From: Bacteroidota bacterium
GTDB lineage: Bacteria > Bacteroidota > Bacteroidia > Chitinophagales > Saprospiraceae
Length of the DNA: 58,016 nt
Assembly: GCA_024743405.1 (NCBI GenBank)
Contig: JANSWP010000040.1
Location: forward strand, 1 to 58,016
Direction: 5' to 3'
Of this stretch, positions 52,487 to 58,016 are shown piece after piece. The notes beneath the pieces were generated by a model that was not told the DNA's origin, did not search any database, and saw only the letters and a list, made by a program, of their open reading frames with translations. The stretch's first letter is position 1, and every line of letters starts with the position of its first letter. The position numbers were made by a program, and so were the translations under genes.

Positions 52487-53371
52487 ATGTCGACTTCAAA
52501 TACAATTAAGTTTTTCATTTTAGCCTTTGTCTCCATTTTTCTTCACTCAAAAGACCTTTTAGCGGATAGCTATTTCATTCAAATTCATCACAAAACTCAA
52601 TCTGTTTCCGTTGGAAAAATTTTCCCAAAAAATATCAGAAAATTTAAAAGGGAATTTTGGTTAAATGAAGTTGATTCAACTCAATTTGGCGAGATTTCAA
52701 AAGCGTTAAAAAAGAATATCTCCATTCCGAAGGCCTCTAAACAATTAATTCATATACATGGTATGTGGGGCAGTAAACCACTTTTCATGGCAGAAAACGT
52801 GATTAATTTCAACAGAGATTATGCAGAAAATGATTCACTAAATTATGAGCACATATTTTATATTATGTGGGATGCCAATCATAATAAGTATCGCAAAAAT
52901 ATTCGAAATGCAGAGGTAGATGCTCCTCTTTTAAATGAAGTTTTAATACATCTTCAAAATGCTTTTTCAGATACAAAATTTACTATCCAAACACACTCCA
53001 TGGGCGGGTATATTTTGACCCAATCTATCCGCTTAAATCACTTCCAAAACTCCCCATTTGACCAACTCCTTTTACATGCCCCAGACTTCAGTCAAAATGA
53101 ACTTGAAGACGTTCAAAATCAATTAGTTAGGCTTTTTAATAACATTAACATATTTTATCACAGAAAGGATTGGCCATTGAAGATATCAACTCGGAAAAAC
53201 AAAGCTAAACGGATCGGTCGAGACCCTGAAATCAGACCCCATAAAAATATTGAATGGATTGATTGCACGAAAATGAAAGCAAAGGGATTACCTGCTAAAA
53301 TCTCTAAACATTTACATTATCGGTCAAGTCCAGAAACGATTGAAGAAATTTTGGAACGAATGGCTCGATAA
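52487..53371 (+). CDS. Exported alpha/beta-hydrolase-like protein
   Basis: With ATG 52487 the protein has 294 aa and starts with a clear signal peptide (FFILAFVSIFLHSKDLLA). An upstream in-frame ATG (52394) would bury it behind 31 residues and is less likely. An alpha/beta hydrolase core follows: LIHIHGMWG (oxyanion-side HG), nucleophile Ser171 in THSMGGY, Asp200 in LLHAPDF and a His (275 or 277) near KHLHYRS. It resembles DUF900-type esterase/lipase-like proteins. The substrate is unknown. The gene is convergent with the TPR protein, 10 bp apart. Confidence 0.75.
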   Translation: MSTSNTIKFFILAFVSIFLHSKDLLADSYFIQIHHKTQSVSVGKIFPKNIRKFKREFWLNEVDSTQFGEISKALKKNISIPKASKQLIHIHGMWGSKPLFMAENVINFNRDYAENDSLNYEHIFYIMWDANHNKYRKNIRNAEVDAPLLNEVLIHLQNAFSDTKFTIQTHSMGGYILTQSIRLNHFQNSPFDQLLLHAPDFSQNELEDVQNQLVRLFNNINIFYHRKDWPLKISTRKNKAKRIGRDPEIRPHKNIEWIDCTKMKAKGLPAKISKHLHYRSSPETIEEILERMAR

Positions 53372-53380
53372 AGGGCGCTC

Positions 53381-55279
53381 CTATTTCCGCAAACTTGGAT
53401 CTAATCGATAGGCCTTTTCCAGATAAGGTTGTGCCTCCGAAACATTGCCTGAATCTCTCAATGATTGCCCTAAATAAAAATTCAAAACAGCATTTTCAGG
53501 TTCTATTTCTAAGGCTTTATGAAATGCATTAATTGCTTCTGGGAATTTTTGGGACATTGCGTTTATGCTGCCCAAATTACGCCATCCGTCTACAAATCTT
53601 GGATCGATATTAACCGCTTTTTCATAAGATTCTATGGCTTTTTGATAATTTTTTTGCTCAAAAAATAAGGTTCCCATATTACTGTAAACGGTCGCATTAT
53701 TGGGTTTGTATTTGACTGCGAGTTCATAATTTTTCATTGCCTCATTAGGGTTCTTTTCATAATAATAGGTTAACCCCAATCGCCCATAAGCGTCATGATA
53801 TTGAGGGAAAATTTCGAGGGCTTTATTTAAGTGTTTTTTGGCTTCTGTGTAATATTCCTTCTTCTTTTCTGGGTTCGATTCAGCATCTCCTTTTTTTGCG
53901 GTCTCAAGAGCAAAATGATAATTTAACTTAGCAGAATTAGGCGCATTTTTCACATCAGCAGCATATAGAGAATAACTGTCATACCATACCGTATTTCGAC
54001 TCATTGTTTTGGCACAAAAAAGCAAAATAATCACCCCCATAATGGAGGAAAAAGGAATATTTTGCCTAAATAATTTAGCTAAATTTTGCTCTTTCCCTAC
54101 TTGGTTTACTTTAAATAATTTCATTAAAACATAAGTCAGTCCAATCGCAAAACCGAGAGACGCCACATACAAAAATCGATCTCCAAAAGAGGAACCAATT
54201 TTGATAAAAATATTAGAGAAAATAGAAAAATTTATTAGGTAAAAAAGAATCGCAAATGATTCGATTTTTTTGTCTTTCAGACCTTTTATGGCATATCCTA
54301 AAAGCCCTAGATGAACCAATCCTGACAACAAAACTTTCCAATCTAAAAAACCCGTAATTGGGATTTGATTATACCCAAAATCAGAACCTAATGGATGAGG
54401 GAAAACCAAAGTCACTAGATATTTTCCAAGTAATAAAATTGCCGTTGCAAATTGTTCAATTCCAGACGCTGTAGCGTACAAAACATTATCTAATGCGACT
54501 GTTTCTTTCGCTTTCAAAACATTCCCAATAACTCCTTGTCTAACAAGCAAATACACAACTACAGGCACTAAAAAAATGGCACAAATCGACAGAATTTCCT
54601 TCAAAGATTTTTTAGTAAAAAAGTAGCCTATCAATGGAAATATCGCCAAAAAGGTAATCGCATTTTCTTTCGAAAACATAGCGATAAAATAACTTAATAA
54701 ACTAATAATTAACCATTTACTCTTTTTGTTTTTCCAATAATTCAATAGTCCAAAAACAGCTCCCAAACAACCTAAAAATGCTATGATTTCGTCTCGACTT
54801 TTGATATTGGCTACTACTTCTACATGTACAGGATGTGAAATATAAATCAGAGCGGCAAAAAAGGGCAATAATAGAGAATGCCCCTTAAATAACTTAGCTA
54901 AAAAAACGAATAATAATGCTCCTGTCAACGCATAAAAAAGTACATTCATCAAATGTCCAATAAAGGGACTATCGGGCGAGATTTCCCACTCCAAAGCAAA
55001 CATGGCAAGCGTAAATGGACGATATAATTCGCCGGGTGAATTCCAATATCCATACCGGTAATGTGTTTTGAATATAGTAGGAATTCCTTCCACTCCTTTT
55101 TGAGTGACATAATTGTCTTTTATGGCCGAAAAATCGTCTAATGTATATTGATGACCAAGCGTATTTGAATAGATAAAAAACGCTAAAGCCCCAATCAAAA
55201 GAGCAGGAAAGATTAAATGATTATTGGTGGATTTTTTTGCCGTTTTCTTGATCGTTTTTTTCGTTTGTTTTTTTGCCAT
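53381..55279 (-). CDS. Multi-pass membrane protein with TPRs (TMTC/GT-C-like)
   Basis: The 632-aa protein has a Lys-rich cytoplasmic N-terminus (about 20 residues) and then about 9-11 transmembrane helices (about 22-425). Early acidic and basic loops, YTLDDFSAI and ELYRPFT, are typical of GT-C mannosyltransferase-like folds, and ISHPVHVEVVANIKSRDE follows. At least five TPR repeats (about 435-632) include AVKYKPNNATVYSNMGTLFF and ALEIEPENAVLNFYLGQSL. The arrangement matches TMTC-like proteins, whose eukaryotic members are O-mannosyltransferases. Glycosyl transfer to exported proteins is plausible but unproven. It is co-oriented 11 bp after the LuxE-like gene. Confidence 0.8.
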   Translation of the reverse strand: MAKKQTKKTIKKTAKKSTNNHLIFPALLIGALAFFIYSNTLGHQYTLDDFSAIKDNYVTQKGVEGIPTIFKTHYRYGYWNSPGELYRPFTLAMFALEWEISPDSPFIGHLMNVLFYALTGALLFVFLAKLFKGHSLLLPFFAALIYISHPVHVEVVANIKSRDEIIAFLGCLGAVFGLLNYWKNKKSKWLIISLLSYFIAMFSKENAITFLAIFPLIGYFFTKKSLKEILSICAIFLVPVVVYLLVRQGVIGNVLKAKETVALDNVLYATASGIEQFATAILLLGKYLVTLVFPHPLGSDFGYNQIPITGFLDWKVLLSGLVHLGLLGYAIKGLKDKKIESFAILFYLINFSIFSNIFIKIGSSFGDRFLYVASLGFAIGLTYVLMKLFKVNQVGKEQNLAKLFRQNIPFSSIMGVIILLFCAKTMSRNTVWYDSYSLYAADVKNAPNSAKLNYHFALETAKKGDAESNPEKKKEYYTEAKKHLNKALEIFPQYHDAYGRLGLTYYYEKNPNEAMKNYELAVKYKPNNATVYSNMGTLFFEQKNYQKAIESYEKAVNIDPRFVDGWRNLGSINAMSQKFPEAINAFHKALEIEPENAVLNFYLGQSLRDSGNVSEAQPYLEKAYRLDPSLRK

Positions 55280-55290
55280 TTTGTTTTTTA

Positions 55291-56340
55291 TTATTCAATC
55301 AAAAGCAAATTACAGCCTCGTGCATCACTGGCATCCATTCGTCCTAAAATTTCAAAAGAATTATCTTCATAGACCCGCCCTAAATCGTCGGTGGCGATAA
55401 AGCTAATTGTATCCAAATTTGCTAAATCTATAATATTTATGGCACCAGTTTTTCCATATTTTTGAGGAGAAAGTGGGTCAGTGATTTCTCTGGTTAAAAC
55501 CCGCATAGTTGGAGCTGGGTGAAAAATCCCATCTCCATTAGAATAACCTTGAGAAAATAATTCTGTCATGCCATATTCAGAGTGAATTTCGGAAATATTT
55601 AGTCTTTTTTTCAAAAAATCGTGTAATTCTTCTCGAGTAATTTCTTTCCGACGCCCCTTCATGCCACCTGTCTCCATTACAATAACTCCCTCTAAATCAA
55701 CCTCATATCTTTCCGCCAAATCTAAAAGTGCAAAACTCACCCCAATTAATAAAGTTGGAATTCCTTTTTTTTGATTGGCTTTTAACGTCGAAATTAACTC
55801 ATCAAAATCGTTCAAAAAGAAACCACTTTGAGGATATTTCGATCGTTTAATAAAATGTGCAGCCATAGAAATCAATCCCGACCCTTTTCTCTCTAAATAA
55901 GAAGGCAGTAAGGCCAAAATGCAATATTCTGATAATTGACCATAAAAATTTTCGAACCCATAAACAGTATTCTTCAGATAAAATGCTTCATCACTCACCA
56001 AATGCTGGCTTGTGGCATTCCCTGTCGTTCCACTACTAGAAAAAATGAGTTCAGCATCCCAAGCCCCCGTTTGGATTTTATGATTTTTAAAAAATTGAAT
56101 AGGGAAAAAAGGAATTTCAGACATCAACTTAACTCCCTCATAATCAACACCTAACAATTCACAAAAAGTGCGATAATGGAGGTTGTTTTCATATTGAAAT
56201 CGAAAAACAGCTAGAGCTAAATTTTCAAAGAGCTCGCTTCTTTCAGATGAAGACCTAACGGCATCTAATACATCATTAGATGGGAGCATTAACGTATTTA
56301 TCTTTTCTAATAACCTTTGCCTTTGTAAGTCTATTGACAT
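55291..56340 (-). CDS. LuxE-like acyl-protein synthetase / AMP-forming ligase
   Basis: The 349-aa protein has the adenylate-forming P-loop SSSGTTGN (about 101-108), GVIVMETGGMKGRRKEI and HSEYGMTELFSQGY, all typical of the LuxE/acyl-protein synthetase branch of the ANL family. The family activates an acyl acid as acyl-AMP. Partner luciferase or reductase genes are absent, so bioluminescence is not suggested. It probably activates a lipid or polysaccharide precursor. It is followed closely by the TPR membrane protein, suggesting a two-gene operon. Confidence 0.85.
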   Translation of the reverse strand: MSIDLQRQRLLEKINTLMLPSNDVLDAVRSSSERSELFENLALAVFRFQYENNLHYRTFCELLGVDYEGVKLMSEIPFFPIQFFKNHKIQTGAWDAELIFSSSGTTGNATSQHLVSDEAFYLKNTVYGFENFYGQLSEYCILALLPSYLERKGSGLISMAAHFIKRSKYPQSGFFLNDFDELISTLKANQKKGIPTLLIGVSFALLDLAERYEVDLEGVIVMETGGMKGRRKEITREELHDFLKKRLNISEIHSEYGMTELFSQGYSNGDGIFHPAPTMRVLTREITDPLSPQKYGKTGAINIIDLANLDTISFIATDDLGRVYEDNSFEILGRMDASDARGCNLLLIE

Positions 56341-56470
56341 CCTTTATTTTGTCCCTTCAAACGAAAGGGCTTATTTTGACGTTTAAATTTCATAGTTTCA
56401 TTGTTTCGATATTTTGAACCTTTTCAAAGATTGAAATAATAAAACCAATAAACCATGAAATACTGAATCA

Positions 56471-56962
56471 ATGAATGCGCTAAAATATGCAATAATCTCA
56501 CTTTCGATAGGAATAATTTTTGCTTGTTCCACACCGCCCGAATTTCCACTTGAGCCTGTCTTAACTTTTGAAAGTATCTCAAAAGATACGCTAAATAGAG
56601 GATATGACGATGAAGATCAAACAGAAGTTATTATATCGTTTACAGATGGCGATGGCGATTTAAGCGGTTTGGATACCAATAATATGTTTTTGATTGACAC
56701 TCGAACAGGGTTTACAGAAGGAAATTTTACCATTCCAGATATTCCGCCAGTAGGTGTCTCGAATGGAATTAGTGGTGATATCATTTTCACATTAAAAACA
56801 ACCTGCTGTAATTTTCCTGAGCCAGGTTTGGCTGGTTGCGAAGATGTGTTGCAAGGATTTTTATATGATACGGTAGTCTATGAAGTTTATGTAATTGACC
56901 AATCTGGACATGAAAGCAACCACATCTTTCTAGATCCAATTTATATAAGGTGTTTTGATTAG
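56471..56962 (+). CDS. Hypothetical lipoprotein
   Basis: The 163-aa protein has a lipoprotein signal (SIGIIFACS, Cys19). The mature part is acidic and beta-rich, with ISFTDGDGDLSGLDTNNM (a D-rich turn resembling a Ca2+-binding loop) and a CC pair plus two further Cys. It resembles small Bacteroidota lipoproteins with one Ig-like fold; no function is known. It is monocistronic, with a strong terminator directly downstream. Confidence 0.75.
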   Translation: MNALKYAIISLSIGIIFACSTPPEFPLEPVLTFESISKDTLNRGYDDEDQTEVIISFTDGDGDLSGLDTNNMFLIDTRTGFTEGNFTIPDIPPVGVSNGISGDIIFTLKTTCCNFPEPGLAGCEDVLQGFLYDTVVYEVYVIDQSGHESNHIFLDPIYIRCFD

Positions 56963-56976
56963 GGACTTCGCAAATA

Positions 56977-57017
56977 AAAATGCCGAATGAGAGGGGACTC
57001 ATTCGGCATTTTTTTAG
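56977..57017 (+). terminator. Rho-independent terminator
   Basis: A perfect 15-bp stem (56977-56991 / 56998-57012) with a 6-nt loop is followed by T7. It ends the lipoprotein transcript. Confidence 0.9.
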
Positions 57018-57825
57018 GATAGTTTTTGCCATTTTTATACCACCTGCTTGTCCAAACATTATAGCGGCCTCGCTATTTTTTACTGTTTACTTGTGCAATT
57101 GACTGACTCCACGTGTCAGTTTTAGCACCTAATGAAAACGAGTTCAATATTAAAAACTATCAGGCTGTTTTCTTGTCGCGAAGATCATCATCATGCCTTC
57201 GCTATTTTCCGGTATGGTGGACTCATAATTAAAGAATTTAATCGTAATTAAGCACAAACTTATTTTCTAATGTTTCCAATGGTTTCCCTCCTTTGATGGG
57301 CATGGATTCATTGAAATTTAGGTTGGTAAATCGGTTAAAATTTGGTTGTTTGCAAATCTTAAAAGCATTTCATAGAGCTCAGTATATTCGTTAAATACTA
57401 CTTGGGTAGTAGAGGGAACCCAAAAATATTGAAAGTCTCAACATAAAAAGATTTGCAAATTTTCAATGAACATTTAGGATTGGGGTTTGTGCGTTTAATT
57501 ACTTATGTGATTTTTTATCTTTTTAGCACCACTAAGTACAATAAAATTTTACGTAAATGCAAGTTTTTAGCAAAATAATTCAGCTAAAAACATCTTTGCA
57601 AAATAATATTTTAATTTATTAATTTTTAACAGAATTAAATTTCAGGTATCTTTTTGTTACTTTTTTTTACACACCAATTACAAAACTCTTTGTCCCAAAA
57701 GACTGTCTTTGTGTAAAGGTTTAAAGTTGAAGTATAATGAGTCTTGAAGTGCCCTACATTTTTTATAAAGAAAGTGATAACGAATAGCCAAGAGACACAA
57801 AATACTTTTCTTTAAAAAATAAAAA
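57018..57825. other. Long intergenic region without recognisable genes
   Basis: No frame with coding character on either strand. A perfect 12-bp inverted repeat TTTGCAAATCTT (57349-57360) / AAGATTTGCAAA (57448-57459) brackets about 90 bp. The area may hold decayed DNA next to the transposase at the right edge. Confidence 0.4.
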
Positions 57826-57855
57826 GCGCAAACCCGAAAAGAATCGAATTTGCGC
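57811..57855 (-). terminator. Rho-independent terminator after the transposase fragment
   Basis: On the minus strand, an 11-bp stem GCGCAAATTCG with CGGGTTTGCGC (two G-U pairs) and an 8-nt loop is followed by TTTTTATTTTTT. It lies 30 bp after the stop codon of the edge ORF. Confidence 0.7.
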
Positions 57856-57885
57856 CATCATTTTTATTTAAAATGAAGAAGTTGT

Positions 57886-58014
57886 CTAAAGTTTTTTTGG
57901 AGCTTTTTCAGCTTTCCTCAAAAGGATAACCGAAAAAGCCAAATAATGTAGCCCAAGCCAGTGACTGGCATTTGTCTCATATCGGATTATTAAACTTTTA
58001 AATCCGTCAATCCA
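57886..58014 (-). CDS. C-terminal end of a transposase, truncated by the window edge
   Basis: The minus-strand frame, open to the window edge, encodes 42 residues: WIDGFKSLIIRYETNASHW, then LGLHYLAFSVILLRKAEKAP, ending at TAG 57886-57888. The pattern WxDGFKxLxxRYET...WLxLHYLAF..LLRK resembles the C-terminus of DDE transposases. The IS family cannot be assigned from this fragment. The start lies beyond the window. Confidence 0.6.
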   Translation of the reverse strand, partial: WIDGFKSLIIRYETNASHWLGLHYLAFSVILLRKAEKAPKKL

Positions 58015-58016
58015 AG

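Noticed and set aside
55291-56340. LuxE-like gene as a sign of bioluminescence
   Set aside because: No luxA/B/C/D neighbours; LuxE-like ligases are widespread in other pathways.
57349-57459. 12-bp inverted repeat as ends of a small mobile element
   Set aside because: No second copy in the window and no flanking duplication; kept only as a note in the intergenic entry.

Overview
The window looks like chromosomal DNA of a Bacteroidota bacterium, probably a Saprospiria-like lineage. This rests on several large secreted proteins ending in type IX secretion (T9SS) C-terminal domains and built from HYR, DUF11, SdrD-like and GEVED modules. It also rests on the rpmB-rpmG-DUF4295-ftsY cluster typical of the phylum, DUF2911 and choice-of-anchor J proteins, A-rich start regions and low GC. 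No species call is possible from sequence alone.

Layout. 1-5.5 kb: the 3' part of a modular adhesin, then an OmpA-type gene carrying three separate lesions. 5.5-9 kb: a FAD oxidoreductase, ftsY, DUF4295, rpmG, rpmB and tRNA-Arg(ACG). 9-18.2 kb: a T9SS subtilase, a LytTR response regulator, a macro-domain protein, a T9SS choice-of-anchor protein, a double-DUF2911 protein, an ADP-ribosylglycohydrolase-like lipoprotein, a 48-aa small protein and a secreted VOC protein. 18.2-24.1 kb: a 3'-truncated surface protein gene and a 1521-aa HYR/dockerin/T9SS protein. 25-29.1 kb: an IS3-type element abutting a 5'-truncated SDR gene, then kdgK and eda (2-keto-3-deoxygluconate catabolism). 29.8-42.6 kb: one 4254-aa HYR protein paralogous to the 1521-aa one, preceded by relics of a paralogous locus. 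44.6-48.1 kb: a cysteine biosynthesis operon. 48.3-57 kb: an ECF sigma factor with a membrane/beta-barrel partner, lipoproteins, an alpha/beta hydrolase, a TPR glycosyltransferase-like protein and a LuxE-like protein. The right edge holds the 3' end of a transposase on the minus strand.

The most interesting system is at 44.6-48.1 kb. A 27-codon leader ORF with five consecutive Cys codons is followed by a strong intrinsic terminator. A segment of the leader ORF just after the Cys codons is exactly complementary to the terminator's 5' arm. This is the layout of a ribosome-mediated transcription attenuator that reads Cys-tRNA. Downstream lie a CysM-like synthase, a JAMM metallopeptidase, a MoaD/ThiS/CysO-like sulfur carrier and a ThiF/MoeB-rhodanese activating enzyme. 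These are the parts of a protein-thiocarboxylate (CysO-type) cysteine pathway. The sulfur carrier ends in GG plus two extra residues, which suggests that the JAMM peptidase also matures it. Two short palindromic repeats have landed in the operon, one of them between the attenuator and cysM.

Three families of small, ORF-less palindromic repeats (here R1, R2, R3) are scattered between the genes. R1 has seven recognisable copies, R2 three and R3 two. Their conserved cores and perfect or near-perfect inverted ends suggest non-autonomous mobile elements.
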